Assembly (NCBI GenBank): GCA_022432975.1 | Contig: CM039512.1 | Span: forward strand, 2,838,519 to 2,902,518 | Origin: Begonia masoniana | Lineage: Eukaryota; Streptophyta; Magnoliopsida; Cucurbitales; Begoniaceae | Direction: 5' to 3' | DNA: 64,000 nt | In this document: positions 19,310-32,212 of the stretch, one piece after another | How the letters are laid out: each line of letters begins with the position of its first letter | Position numbering within the stretch: position 1 is the first letter of the stretch | Notes under the pieces: generated by a model | The model's input: only the letters and a program-made list of their open reading frames with translations | Told to the model about the DNA's origin: nothing | Database searches by the model: none | Made by a program: the position numbers and the translations under genes

Positions 19310-19960
19310 AATCAAGTTAACAAAACAAATTATAAATTATGATACGTTAACAAAACTAACCTTCAACTATGATTTTTGAAAAAACATAGGTGCGGGAGAC
19401 TTTAAGAACGCTGAGAAATCCAAAAATTAGAAAAAAAAATTCCTAATTTGGGAAGTATGGCACAAAATCACCAAAAAGTTGCCATTAAGTGGACGAAAAT
19501 CGCCAAAGTTGCTCAAAGACTATACCTTTAAGATCTAAAAACAACTTAGAATGATAGTGGACGTCGATTGAATGAACGACATTGAAAGAAAATCGCACTT
19601 GTATTTTCAATAAAAGTGCAGGCGTCCAAACTTAAAATGTCGACGCCCGCACAACAATTGCAAAAAAATACATTTGAGAACAGACATCCGCAGTTCCTCG
19701 AGGGCGTTTATGCGCGCCTGCCTGTTCCACTTGTGTGCCTGCACCTAAATGAGTCACCAACGCTTTTATTACCCAAAAATTCTACCCTTGTGGGCGTTCA
19801 TGGGATTGCCCCCACTCATTACGCAGGAGACTTTATGTGTTTTTTAGAAAATATAATTGAAGGTTTATTTTGTTAACGTATGATAATTTAAGATTTTTTT
19901 TATTAACTTACATGGTTTAAGTCTTATTTTGTCACTTAGTTTATAATTTAGAGTTTTTTT
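19310..19960. mobile_element. Non-autonomous TIR element with GC-richer core
   Basis: The inner terminal repeats are clear. The left stretch with tgatacgttaacaaaac, taaccttcaa and tttttgaaaaaac matches the reverse complement of the right stretch with gttttttagaaaa, ttgaaggttta and ttttgttaacgtatga. The core of about 450 bp is GC-richer and contains cgcccgcac, cgagggcgtttatgcgcgcc and similar words, with no recognisable protein. The element at 29450-29920 has the same GTTAACAAAA-type termini and a GC-rich core, so the two probably belong to one family. Confidence 0.6.
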
Positions 19961-20659
19961 TATATGTTTTCCCTATATCCAATATTCTTAAACTCTTTTT
20001 TTCTATTTTTAAATTAATACAATTACTAATTAATCTTAATTAACTTCATATAAATCATAAAAACTGCAAAATTAACTTGATTAATTTAAATATAACATAT
20101 TAAGTTAATTAAAACTTAAAAGTGAGAAGTTTGAATTAATTCATAGTGAGTTATGTTTACACTCTAATCTCATACCTCGACAGTCATTTGTTTGTTGTTA
20201 TTACGGTATAAAATAAAAATTTAATATATTAACATTATATGAAAATGTCACGTTTTAGTGTAAACATAACCTTATTAATTTAATTAACTACTCAAACATT
20301 TTAACGAAGGAGCGTGTAGATAAGAACGACACATAGCGCGTGACTAAGGTGAGAAACTGTTGGGTATAGGCGACAAAAATCTTAGAGCGCCGCTTTCTCT
20401 GTCTTCACAGAATTTATATTTATTTTTTAATTAAAATAAAATATTAAAAAAGGTGAAGTCAGGGTGAACTCACTTCAGCATCTTAAGTTAATTAATTTAT
20501 TATTAATAATAATTATTTCTTTATTTGAATTTTAATTGCTCTGTGGCAGTTCTAAATAATTTCTTGTAAATAAAATAAACTACGTGACAAGATAATGTGT
20601 AGCTGCTGTTTTTTAATGTGTTGTGCACTTAGTTCTTATATTATTTAAGCGATGAAATA
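19961..20659. other. AT-rich intergenic stretch
   Basis: AT-rich spacer with many TTAATTAA-like words. A short GC-richer segment near 20300-20400 shows no recognisable coding or RNA structure. Confidence 0.5.
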
Positions 20660-21890
<1,231 letters not shown>

Positions 21891-22329
21891 AATAATAATA
21901 TAAATTATTAGTTTGATAAATTATAATGGTTAACGTGCCACAAAACAGTTGATATTTTCTCCAATGATTTACAACGGTATAGAAGAGGTCTAGCTTATTG
22001 GATCCAGACTGTCGCCCATTTATATTATGTTCAATATTTTCGCTTTGACTGTGGGAATGGTAGTGCCGAGTCTTTGATGGGTAAAATATTCTCTGATTTT
22101 AGAATTTGTATAAATTTATTATTGAGATTAACAGAAAATGTATTGTACTATATAAAAATAATAATTTTAATTATAAATCATTCATTATATACGTTTAATG
22201 ATATTAGATATGTCATCACAATCAACGTAATTTCAGATCGTCTTTGAATTCACAAATTGCGATGTCACAATCTCCCTCTTTTCACTGGGACTCGACGTCT
22301 TCATTGACCACACTTCTTATTTGTGTTTG

Positions 22330-22600
22330 ACTTCGATACAATTTGTAGAATCTCTAATACTCATAATATAATATTGTATGTTTTGAATTAGAGACCACAC
22401 ACACTTGTTTTTGGAGTTAGTCCAAAATACATTGTAATAGGTATGAAGGAAAACTTTACTTATAAACTATTTATTTTTCACTATCCTGAACAATGTATGA
22501 TTGTACACCCTACTAGTATGTGTAGGGCCCTTAACTTCATAGGGCGAACTGTCCCAACCATTGATATTTACATGGTAGAATTCAATTTTGGTGTTCATTT
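22330..22600 (-). repeat. Dispersed repeat family A, copy 1 (reverse orientation)
   Basis: Reading the minus strand gives the family order: a promoter-like ttataagta block, the tttggactaactccaa block, then an acaatat-type end. The family has about 230-bp units containing atggtttataagtagagtt, acaacgcgttttggg and gacaatattgtat, often ending in gttacaa. It has no coding potential. It looks like a short LTR-derived or TRIM-like repeat. Confidence 0.5.
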
Positions 22601-23310
22601 TTTGTTTTTCTTTCTTACATGGTAGACCATCGTTTGATTATAACAATAAATTCATTTAATTTGTCATTACTGTTTCATTAATAAGATCAAAGTTGAGCCA
22701 CGTGATATCATATGGTAGACTTAAACTTAATTAACTGCCGCAATGTCATCGTCATTTGGAGTGTCATGCACATAACAAATTTATCCCAATATGTCACTCA
22801 TACGATAACAATTACATCATGAATTCATTTTGTCCGAAATTTGGCAAATCAAACAGCAACCTTTGATGCCGCAAAGTATTACACTTTAAATATGATCAAA
22901 TTTAAACAAAATAAATAAAAAATAGCATAAACAACAAATTCTATTATAAGAAAGCATCCATACACATAACTAAAATAACATTAAACTTTTAAATCATACC
23001 TTAAAAAAATCAATAGTGCCTGCAATTTGGGTGTTACTCGTAACTTATTTTAATATAATAATAGTAATCAATTAATCACTGTAATTATATTTAATTAAAT
23101 ACTTCTAAATCAAAAAATATAATAATGAATAAATTTATTTTGCTAAGTGCACTTTTTTTTGGGGTGTCACGTTTAGAAATGACCTTAATGATTCTTTAGG
23201 ATTAATTTTAATTAATTATTATTATGTAAAACAATAAAATGAATGGCCACGCGCTGAGATTGAGGTACAGGACACTCGCTGGGTGAATTAATAAAATGTA
23301 GAAAATAAGC
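22601..23310. other. Distal upstream region of the LRP1-type gene
   Basis: AT-rich spacer with no recognised gene, followed by increasingly purine- and pyrimidine-rich sequence near 23350. Confidence 0.45.
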
Positions 23311-24174
23311 TTTGAGATGCATGTGGCCAATGGCAAGAGCCATCGTACGAAAGCCTTTATGCTCTCTCTCTCTCCTAACTTTCTCGCTCATGGTTATTAT
23401 TGGAGAGAGAGAGAGTGTGTGTAGGAGTGTGAGAGAGGTACAGAGGAACCCACATAAAGAGATTAACTTTCTAGGAAACATACCGAGAAGAGAGAGAGAG
23501 AGGGAGGAGAGAGATTCAAGCCCAGAGGAGAAACTTGAAAGAGAGGAAGGAGGAGGAGGAAGGAGGAGAAGAAGAAGAAGATGGGGATGATAGAGAAAGG
23601 TCAGCTACAGAAACCGCTTCTGTAGCAGAAAATAGAAAAGAGAGAGAGAAGTCGTTATTCACCAAGTCTCTCTCTCTCTCTCTTTCTATCTCTCTGCCTT
23701 GTTTTGGCCCAACCTATCAGAAACCATAAACAATCTCTTTCTCGACTTGAAACTTTTAATACTCAGAAAATCCAAAGAAAGGTAGTGACAGTCGTTTTAG
23801 ACGCAGCAGAGAGCCACAGAATCAGAAGAAACAGAAGCAGATTTTGCAGCCGAGCAAGAAGGAGCAGAAGCTGAAGAAGAAAGTTGCAGCCGAGCAAGAA
23901 GGAACAGAAGCTGAAGAATAAATTGCAGAAGCAGAAGCAGAAGCAGAAGCAGAGCCGCCGGATTAAACCAACAAGGATCTAACTTCATCGTTTTCCTTGT
24001 CTTTCTCTCTCATCAAAATCTCTCTGAAAGAAGTTCAGACACCCCCACACATCAGATCGAGTCCAGGATCCTAAATCTTTTCCATAAATACAAATAATAT
24101 TTATGAGTTATATGGTCTCTACTTAACGTTTTTCGATACGTATAGTATATTTTGCGAGATTAAGTTCATCAGTT
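23311..24174 (+). promoter_or_regulatory. Promoter/long 5' leader of the LRP1-type gene, GA/CT-rich
   Basis: Multiple (CT)n and (GA)n tracts occur at about 23362-23420, 23490-23530 and 23667-23690. GAGA-type repeats of this kind are bound by plant BPC factors. At 23843-23925 a unit of about 40 bp (gcagccgagcaagaagga... gctgaagaa) is repeated twice, followed by five (GCAGAA)-type units to 23955. The small ORFs in this leader are purine-tract artefacts or possible uORFs. A transcription start could not be placed. Confidence 0.5.
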
Positions 24175-25564
24175 GTGGCTACCACAAGGAGACTATCTTC
24201 AGATTCCGGTGCTTTTGCAGACTGGGTTGGTACGTCTTCCTCGGCCGGCCGAGCCGTTCCTGATGACCTTTCTCTCGGTTTCAATGCCGGACCTATTGCC
24301 GCCACCGGAGGAACGACCGCCGGTCCCACCGCTGGGATGTGGTCTGCTCCCTCCAGACAAATCAATTACGGCCTCTCATCGGAGATGGGCATGGTGGGTC
24401 TACGCGATGTCTTTGTTGTAGCACCCGCCTCCTCCTTCAACCCCAACAATCATATTCATCACCCGCACGAACCCATCATTTCCGATCATCATTCCATCAA
24501 CGGGTCGAACCCAACGACTGCCCTCGGCGTCGGCGTTATTCCTCTCCTTACTGCGGCTCACCTCACTCCGCCTAGCCTCGTCGGTGAAGATCAAGATAGT
24601 TTAGTGAGTAGAAGCCGAGGTGGTGGAGTTCAACTATGGCAGAATCAGCAATCAAACCATGTTAATTACCTGAAGAAACAAGCTCTTCTCGATCATAATA
24701 ATTCTGCAAATTTAGTCCTGAGCGGAGGTGGTAACAATGGAGGAGTTGTTGTTTCTGGGTCTACTCCTTCATCAACATTGACTTGCCAAGACTGCGGAAA
24801 TCAAGCCAAGAAAGATTGCAGCCATAGGCGTTGCAGGACTTGCTGCAAAAGCCGAGGTTTTGATTGCGCAACACATGTTAAAAGTACTTGGGTGCCGGCT
24901 TCTCGCCGGAGAGAGCGGCAAACAATGACCATCGGTGCTGCTCCGGCCGCTGGGTCTTCCGCATCGACCTCCGGCTCCAAGAAACCGAAACTAATCACCT
25001 CTCAAACAACAACCACCTCGCACACTTCTACTTCTAACACAACTCCTAGAAGCTTTGACACAAGCTCTAGCCATCAAGGTCGAAGCTGAAAAATTAATCT
25101 CTTTCCTCCTTTTTACACTTGCAGACAGCCGTTTAGGGTTATGAATGTTTGAAATTGAGCAGGTTTTTGTTTTTGTTTGTTTGTTGAACTCAGATATGGG
25201 TTTCAAAGAGTCATTTCCTGGACAAGTCCGCGCGCCGGCAGTTTTCAAGTGCGTTAGAGTGACGGCAGTGGAAGATGGAGAAGATGAGTACGCCTACCAA
25301 ACTGTTGTGAGAATCGGAGGTCATGTTTTCAAAGGGTTTTTGTATGATCAGGGGGTTGAATCAAGAGAGGGGTTCCCTAATATGTCCGACCCACTTTTAG
25401 GCAGTGGAAGTGGCGCTGCTCCAAGCGACGCCATAGATTCCGGCAATGGCGACGGAGGAAGAAATAGAGCCACATCTCCAATTCTTAACCATCCGTTAGA
25501 CGTTTATGCAGCTTCAAGCGGAGGACTGCTCGGAGGTTCCAGCTATGGTAATCCTATGAACTGA
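24175..25564 (+). CDS. LRP1: SHI/STYLISH family transcription factor, LRP1 type
   Basis: Plant zinc-finger transcription factor of the SHI-related family, which regulates auxin-related genes in lateral root, leaf and gynoecium development. Exons: up to 25078, and 25194-25564, joined in frame (Gln-Asp at the junction). The RING-like zinc finger runs from [12 protein letters not shown] through [14 protein letters not shown] to ATH, followed by basic RRRERQ. Exon 2 carries the family-specific IGGH domain ([17 protein letters not shown]). The block [15 protein letters not shown] identifies the LRP1 subgroup. The frame is open upstream of the first in-frame ATG (24337, [13 protein letters not shown]; 370 residues). 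A further 54 residues from 24175 begin with GTG-GCT-ACC, where a Met-Ala-Thr start would be natural. The start is therefore uncertain: an ATG at 24337, or a longer form whose ATG is altered here or supplied by an upstream exon. Confidence 0.92.
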
Positions 25565-26555
25565 GAATTCTCTTCTCTAGGTTTCGAACAACAATTTTTG
25601 TTGGGTTGTAAAAAGTATCTTCTCTTAATCTAATTTTCTTTTGCCTTGCTAACTATTTATAGGGTTTTTCACTGTATGCAACCATTCCTCTTTCTATATC
25701 TGATCATCAACTTATCTCTCTCGCTGTTCATACGATTTATAAGTACCAGTCTGATGACATTTTCTCAAATGTAAAATCTTTTGTTAAGAACCCTCTTTGT
25801 TTGTGCTGTAATCTTAATTTGTCTTTTTGTTTTTGGCATCAGTAACCTTTGTTCATCTCTTAGTTGTTTGTCTTTTTGTTTTTGGCATCAGTAACCTTTG
25901 TTCATCTCTTAGTTGTTTGTCTTTGATCAAATCTACAGTAAAAGGTATTCCTTTGGATGACGAACTGAACAGCAAGCATTCCTTGGGCTATGAACCTTAT
26001 CTCCTGTATCTATTTTTGTCGGTCTTGTTCAACACTTGCCAAAATCACTGTTTTTGCTCCCTTTTCTGAAGAGTATTATTATGATAATTTGTGTTTTTCA
26101 TAGTTTCTGTCGAAATCATGTTTATATTACCATTAATAGGCGAATAACACAGTTTCTGATCAATCTGAGAACACCCAAATAACAAAAAATCTCAAACGTT
26201 CATTTTAACAACTGTTTTTGAAATAGTTTTCACTTTCAGATGAAGTCATTTCGTTGAACATCAGAAACCCAAAATAAATGCGGAGTTCATAAGTCTGGAG
26301 CTGCTTTTAGACTTTTAGAAGCTGAAGTAGCTGTAACTTCACTGTCGTGATGTTTGCATATGAAGAAAAGATCGTTTCTTTGATTTCATGATCAGTGAGC
26401 CTGTTATTCTGCTAAATGAGTCATCTTCTTGGTCTCTCATAGCCAGACCTATATCATCATTTACACCCCTTCCTCGTTGTATTCTCTCTCATTGTACAGT
26501 TATGATATTATTTTTTTACTGCTTATTCAATGAGCAACTCTTGAGTGTTAGGGCT
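25565..26555. other. LRP1 3' UTR and intergenic region
   Basis: 3' UTR followed by T-rich spacer. It includes a perfect tandem duplication of about 50 bp at 25818-25919. No gene was recognised. Confidence 0.55.
25818..25919 (+). repeat. Tandem duplication, about 49 bp x2
   Basis: The unit containing gtctttttgtttttggcatc, agtaacctttgttcatctct and tagttgttt occurs twice in direct succession without a visible mismatch. It lies in or just beyond the 3' UTR of the LRP1-type gene, and its identity implies a recent origin. Confidence 0.9.
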
Positions 26556-27165
26556 TTGACGACTCAGTATTTAGTCGATTGTGAGAGTCTAACTCATACT
26601 AGTAGAATTGCACAGTCTCACGTTATTTGAGAGAGTAGAAATTGAATGATTTATAAGTAGAGTTTTATTTTTACATAGTACAACTCGTTTTGAGATAATT
26701 TTAAAAACAAATCCATACATATTATAGCCTAAATTAGACAATATTATATTTAGTAGAGTTCTCTGTGTATTTAGTACAATATGTTTTGGGATAATTTTAA
26801 GAACAAATTCATACATATTATGACATAAATTAGACAATATTGTATTTGGAGCACCGGAAGAATCCACAAATAGTATCAGAATCAATTTTTAATGAAAAAT
26901 GTGGTCGACAGAGACATCATAGATTGTGGATATCTGACCTATTAAGTCATGGACGACCAAATATTCAGTTGATTGTGAGGGCTCAACCGATATTAGTGGG
27001 GGTGTATAATCCTACATCGTTTGAGATAGTAGAAATTGAATGATTTATCAGTAGAGTTCTCCTTCCTATTCGTACAACGTGTTTTGGGCTAACCCCAAAT
27101 ACAAATTTGCGCAAACTCCTATCCAAAATAAATAATACTGTACTGAGAGTAACGACATACTCCAC
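26556..27165 (+). repeat. Dispersed repeat family A, copies 2 and 3 plus a partial
   Basis: The first unit runs about 26560-26755 (tcgattgtgagag..., tgatttataagtagagtt, acaatattatattt). The 3' half is repeated at 26756-26850 (tagtacaatatgttttggga ... gacaatattgtattt). A further unit runs about 26910-27150 (gattgtgagggctcaaccga ... acaacgtgttttgggctaac). Copies are diverged. They lie between the LRP1-type gene and the RING gene. Confidence 0.55.
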
Positions 27166-27776
27166 TTGTGCTCATTCAATATACGATCATACAATTTCTC
27201 TTTTCTACTTTCTCTCTCAGGTCATCTGTCTTTTCTGGGAAATATTTTTCACTCGAGCAGCTTCTGCAGAATTATTTCCCAATTTTTCAGGAATTTTGGT
27301 GAATTAAAACTTGAATTTTTAAACACGCCATGGATAAAATCACTGCAGATTAGTTGTTTCACGGCGTATTCAGCGTTCTTCGCTCCGTGATTAGTGCTAA
27401 GATGAACTGTTGCTGTGATCATCTTCATAGCTGTCGTCCTTTCACCTCTTTGTTTAGCTTCTTCTTCTTCTTCTTAGCTGAGCTCAGATTTCACTCTTTA
27501 GGGTCCCACTATTTGCTCTTATAAATCTATTTCTAATTCATTTGCAATTATATGATTTGTTTTGGGTCTGAAATGTCAATGGGCTAATTCGTGGGCCTAA
27601 AGTAAGCCCAAATGTTAATTAGTGTGGATCCAGGCCCATAAGACCCTGCCAACTGTTCTGGACCACGTGGTATATCTGTCGGTTGAATTTGAGAGCCAAA
27701 TTTCCAAGTTTTTAATGCAAATAAAAAAGAGGCCTTTTTTGTCATCCACAATTGAGCGCCTCTTGTCACCTAACAG

Positions 27777-27813
<37 letters not shown>

Positions 27814-28037
27814 TTGCTCGTGGGATTTGGGAAGAAGCCACCAGATAATATTCCAGAGCATCTCTACCTCTCTCTCTTGCCAGCCTTGAAATCATTCTTC
27901 ACGGATATTGCCTTTCCTTTACATAGTTTATGCTGGTGGTTGTGTATCAGTCGAAGAGTTTTCGGTCAGTTTTTTTTTTGCTTTTTTTCTTAGGGCGTCT
28001 GATTTAGAAGCAGAAAGGGGTTCGATTGTATATTAAA
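27166..28037 (+). promoter_or_regulatory. Upstream region of the RING gene, with (GA)n tract
   Basis: Spacer and probable promoter/5' UTR. A pure (GA)16-type run lies at 27779-27811. The short ORF that reads across the GA tract is not gene-like. A (ctt)n run precedes it near 27465. No TATA box was assigned. Confidence 0.4.
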
Positions 28038-31000
28038 ATGACTTCTCCAGTCCTCGCCATTGTTGGTGAAGAATTAGTCGATGCTCTTCACTCTGTATCT
28101 ATTCAAGATCAGGTTCTTCTTTTTTACTCTTCTGTTTTTAGATAATTTGTTTGTTTGTGATTTCTTTTCATTTCGAAGTGCATCTTCTTGATCTGTCCAT
28201 TTTTCGAAAAATTTCTTCGTTTTGCAAGAAATATGTTTGATTGTCTTTAGAATTATGGTTAAGCGATGATGAAGTTAGTTGACTTTGAGTTGTGTTATTG
28301 GACGATGGATTGAATTGGGGACATCGATCATTCGATAAGATTTGATGTAAAGGGGAAGATTTCTTAGCTTGGAAGCTGTTCATTTCTCTAGGGAGCCATC
28401 TGTTGCCGGTCTTGAAGATTAATAAAAAAAGATAATCCATGTTTAATGTTCTTAGAATATGTGGCTGATCAATTATGGTAAATATGAATATTTTTTTTCC
28501 ATGCTTTATAATTATTGGCTTTGATCTTTCAGGGAAAGGTACAAACTAAGGTAGAGATGCAACAAGTACGGAGTGGGGATCATGGAGGTGTTTGTGCAAT
28601 ATGCTTGAATAAGATAAATCTTCAAGAAACTGCTCTTGTCAAAGGTTGCGAGCATGCCTACTGGTTTGTCTGATAATCTCTTGCCTATCTAATGGGTCCC
28701 TCATAGTGTTAAACCCGTTATCTATAGTGTTGTGTTAATCCATTCCTTTCAATCTGTTGGGTCACTATTGTTTTTAATCAACGAAAGACGAAATTATGTG
28801 TACCTTGGTACTGCATTTCTCTGTTGTGGATGAAAAAAATGATTTATTTGTTTAAATCAGTTCAACTCTTAACCATCTGCTATTGTGACAACTCGCCATG
28901 TGAAGGCAAGGAGGGTCTGGTAGGGCTTAGCCCATACCAATAGGGGTACATAATCCTACATTGTTTGAGAAAGTGAAAAATACATAGTTTATAAGTAGAG
29001 TTTTACTCCCTACCTAGCATAACGCGTTTTGGGCCTGACCTCAAGAACAAATTTGTGCGGGCTCTGGCACAAAGCGAAAAATATTGTATTGAGAGCATCG
29101 AGAGACGTTACAAATTATGATAGCCCGCCGTGTGAAGGCAATGAGAGTCTGGTAGGGCACAGCCCATATCAGTGGGGTTGCACAATCTCACATTGCTTGA
29201 GAGAGTGAAAAATGCATGGTTTATAAGTATAGTTCCCCTCTTTACCTAGTACAACGCATTTTGGGGTTGACCCCAAAAACAAATCCGTGCAAGCTCTGGC
29301 CAAAAGTAGACAATATTATACAAGGAACATCGGGGGACGTTACAGCTATCCTTTTTAAACTTGGTCGTCTGAATTTGAAATTTCTTTTTATAACCATTCT
29401 TTGCTAGATCGTATAATTTTTAAATGAAATAGTAATTTATAGTATAGTTTTTATTTCTTGTAATTATCAATAAAAACTCTAAACTAGAGTTAGTGACAAA
29501 ACAAACTTTAAACTATTGTCGTTAACAAAATAAATTTTAAAATATCATTAGCTAACAATCAAACCCTTTGTGGTTGCTTGTTGTTCAAATGCGGTCGTCC
29601 GCATTTGAAATAGGTGCAAAACACTGTTCGGGATCGGGGGATCTCGACTTCACTCGATCGACTGCGCGGTTGCTTGCAGTTAAAATGAGGTCGCCCAGAC
29701 TTGTAATGGGTACAAAATGCACTGGGAAACGGGCAATCTCGGGTTCACGCAGTCGACCGTGCGATCACCTGTAGTTAAAATGCAGTCGATCGCGTCTGAG
29801 TTTAATAGCGGTAAGATTGACTTGTTAACATTTGATAGTTTAAAGATGTTTTGTTAACAAATATAGTTTAAGATTTTTATTATCACTCACCCTAAAGTTT
29901 AAGGTTTTGTTTTTTTTGTTCTTTTATTTCCTAAAGTACAAAGTTTAGGTTCGTAGAGAAGTGAGGTTTTGAATTACTTCTTTACTTAGGTAAATCTTGT
30001 TTCCCTGAAAATGCCTTTGGGAGGATAGTGAGTGTCTTTGATAATCCATACTGATTATTTCTGGTGTCCCATCGTTTGAAATCATTCTTTGCTGTGAACA
30101 TATTTAGCAGATTATATATCCTTTTACATTTAGATCATAGTCCTAAAGATCATAGTAATTTGACTTGCATTTTTTCTCTGGTAATCATAATGTTTGGTAT
30201 TAATTTGGGTTAATGCGACTACATAGAACAACTTTTGATTTCCAACCTTCATCTGATTTTCCCTTTTATCTTTTTATATATGATTTTGTGCTTTCCATTG
30301 CTCGCGGCCTGCGCTTTACCCGTTTACCACTAATTTGAAGGGTATATAGGAACTTTATTGCTTGCATTGCCCTTTGAGGCTATGGTTTAATATTTACTGG
30401 TCAGATAGCTGGAAAATAAGAATCGATATATGTATGTTGAACTTAACCTTAGCGAGATAGAATTAGAGGGTAGATTTTTTTCGTTTTATGTGAAATAGAA
30501 GTGTACGTTTTTACATTATTTTTTTCCCGATATTCTTTTCAGGATTTACCGAGCGATAAGAAAAAAACTGTTTTGTCGATTAGGAGTTGGAGTATGAAAA
30601 TTTTTGTCTGAGTTTTCCCCAATGCAGATGACTCTGCCTTCCCAGCTACTAAGTGCATTGGTCCATGTGATTATGTATTTATGGGTCATTTTTTTTCTTC
30701 CTGAAGTGTGAACTGCATCCTTCAGTGGGCTTCTTACAGTCAGAAACAAGCTTGCAAGTGCCCTCAATGTAAACATCCGTTCGAGTTCCTCAATGTCCAT
30801 AGAACGCTTGATGGAAGGTAAAATTAGAAATTCTGGCTACTTCTCCCGTCTCTACATATGATACTTTGTCCTTCGAGCGCTTTCCATCTCCGTTTAAAAG
30901 GATCCGATAAAATGTTTTAGCTAATTTATATTTCGAACAAGAGTTTCACATCATGCTGTTTGATTTGTCCAAACTGGAGCAGCATCCAAGATTTCATGTT

Positions 31001-31406
31001 TGAGGAGAGTGTGTGCCTACTTCTGAGAGCTTCATGGTTCAAGCCGTTGATCGTGGAGGATCAACAGGAAGAAGCTTACGACGACTACGAAGATTATTTG
31101 CCGTACGAGGACAAGGAGGATGAAATCGAAGAAGTTTACTTTGGTCGAGCATCTGCAAGTCTCCGAATTGGCAATAGAAGATGGGGAGACAATGGATATG
31201 TGAGGGGAGGCCGTCAAGAGGCAAGACCCGTGTGTCGAACAAGTGTTCAAGAAGTGGGTGGGAGCTCGTCCCACGAGCCTAAGAAGAAAGAGGCCATAAA
31301 CGATAAAACGGGAAGAAGGGCGAAAAGGGCGCTCAAACGAGAAGCTGCAGACAAGGCGGCCGCAGCAAAGCATTTGGAGCACTTGGCAAGGTTAGGCAGG
31401 AAGTGA
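28038..31406 (+). CDS. C3HC4 RING-finger protein (putative E3 ubiquitin ligase)
   Basis: Four exons, 28038-28112, 28533-28663, 30707-30817 and 30983-31406, join in frame to 246 residues. The RING domain spans residues 46-90 with C46-x2-C49, C64-x-H66-x2-C69-x2-C72 and C87-P-x-C90, a complete C3HC4 set, so E2 binding and ligase activity are likely. It is split between exons 2 and 3. Downstream are an aromatic/Leu segment (SVCLLLRASWFKPL), a very acidic stretch rich in Asp, Glu and Tyr, an Arg-Gly segment, and a basic Ala/Lys-rich C-terminus (GRRAKRALKREAADKAAAAK) that may form a helix or act as a nuclear signal. No transmembrane segment is seen. The 2.04-kb second intron is filled with repeats. 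The substrate is unknown, and I do not assign a named Arabidopsis gene. Confidence 0.88.
28875..29345 (+). repeat. Dispersed repeat family A, tandem copies 4 and 5 in an intron
   Basis: Two consecutive units of about 235 bp (28885-29115 and 29116-29345) share cgcc(a/g)tgtgaaggcaa, gagtctggtagggc, agcccatatcag, ttgagagagtgaaaaatgca, aagtatagtt, tagtacaacgcattttgggg and an end at gacgttaca. Between the units is gttacaaattatgatag. They sit in the second intron of the RING gene and have no coding capacity. Confidence 0.75.
29450..29920. mobile_element. TIR element with tandem GC-rich core, in an intron
   Basis: The termini are inverted: left aaaactctaaact, gacaaaacaaactttaaact and gttaacaaaataaa; right ttgttaacatttgatagttt, gttttgttaacaaa and ttaaggttttg. 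Inside are two and a partial third units of about 97 bp, starting ggttgcttg at about 29571 and 29669 and carrying ggtcg..., gggatctcga or ggcaatctcg, and cgatcgactgcg or cagtcgaccgtgcg. The termini resemble those of the element at 19310-19960. It is non-coding and lies inside the RING gene intron. Confidence 0.6.
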
Positions 31407-32212
31407 TTCATCTCCCCATTCCCTACACCCCCAAGACTCCTGGCTTGAACTTGCCCTCTTGTACATTACTATTCTTATAAATAATAAACCATGTAACATT
31501 ACTGCCCTAGTTTTGAATTAGCACATGGAATTGCTGGGTTGTTTTTGATCCTGGTATGTTTTTGCTCTTGAATTATTTGACGGTCATTGTTCTTCGTCGT
31601 GTAGATCCGAAGAAGGTAGACGGTTAGATTTTTATTTAATTTTATATCATAATTTATATTTAACTAGTGTGATAAGTTTTTCCTCTACGTCTAGCGTGTT
31701 ACGTCGTGTGGGGTCCTCACATCGTACAGAGTTTTTGGCTCTGATACCATGACAAAATGAGAGATTTAGAATTTATTTTAAAAGTTAACTTAAAGATTGA
31801 GGGAATTCCCTCATATTATATACTGAATCTTTGTTTTCTTCTCTGTCGATGTGAGATATTCAACATATATCATAATTTATCTCAAATTATTAATGAATGT
31901 TATCGGTAAATCTATCTTAGTTCCATTAAAAGAAGCTGGATGTTACGTCAAAAATGGGAAAAATTCCGAGCAAATTTGAATTTAAGAAACCGTGATAGTT
32001 TACTAATGTATATAGAAAGGTGGTAGAAAAGGTAAATAATCCAACGAAATTAATGGTAAATTTCCAAATCAATGTTCAAAGTTATGGTAATAAAAAATTG
32101 TTCTTCATTATTAAGTTGCCTTCTTTAACTGTTTGAATGTGTGAGATGGTGTCACATGTATTTTCTCCGCAGATATAGGTCTGGTCCACGTCAACCTCTG
32201 AAAATCAGACCT
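31407..32212. other. Intergenic region between the RING and AHL genes
   Basis: 3' UTR of the RING gene, then AT-rich spacer. At about 31685-31870 there is a repeat-like segment (gtgtggggtcctcacatcg ... ttggctctgataccatgac ... gatgtgagatattcaacata) whose words are typical of LTR-derived short repeats in plants. No gene was recognised. Confidence 0.45.

Noticed and set aside
23312..23729. ORFs in the GA/CT-rich stretch before the LRP1-type gene
   Set aside because: Simple-sequence translation (Glu/Arg/Gly runs). At most these are uORFs.
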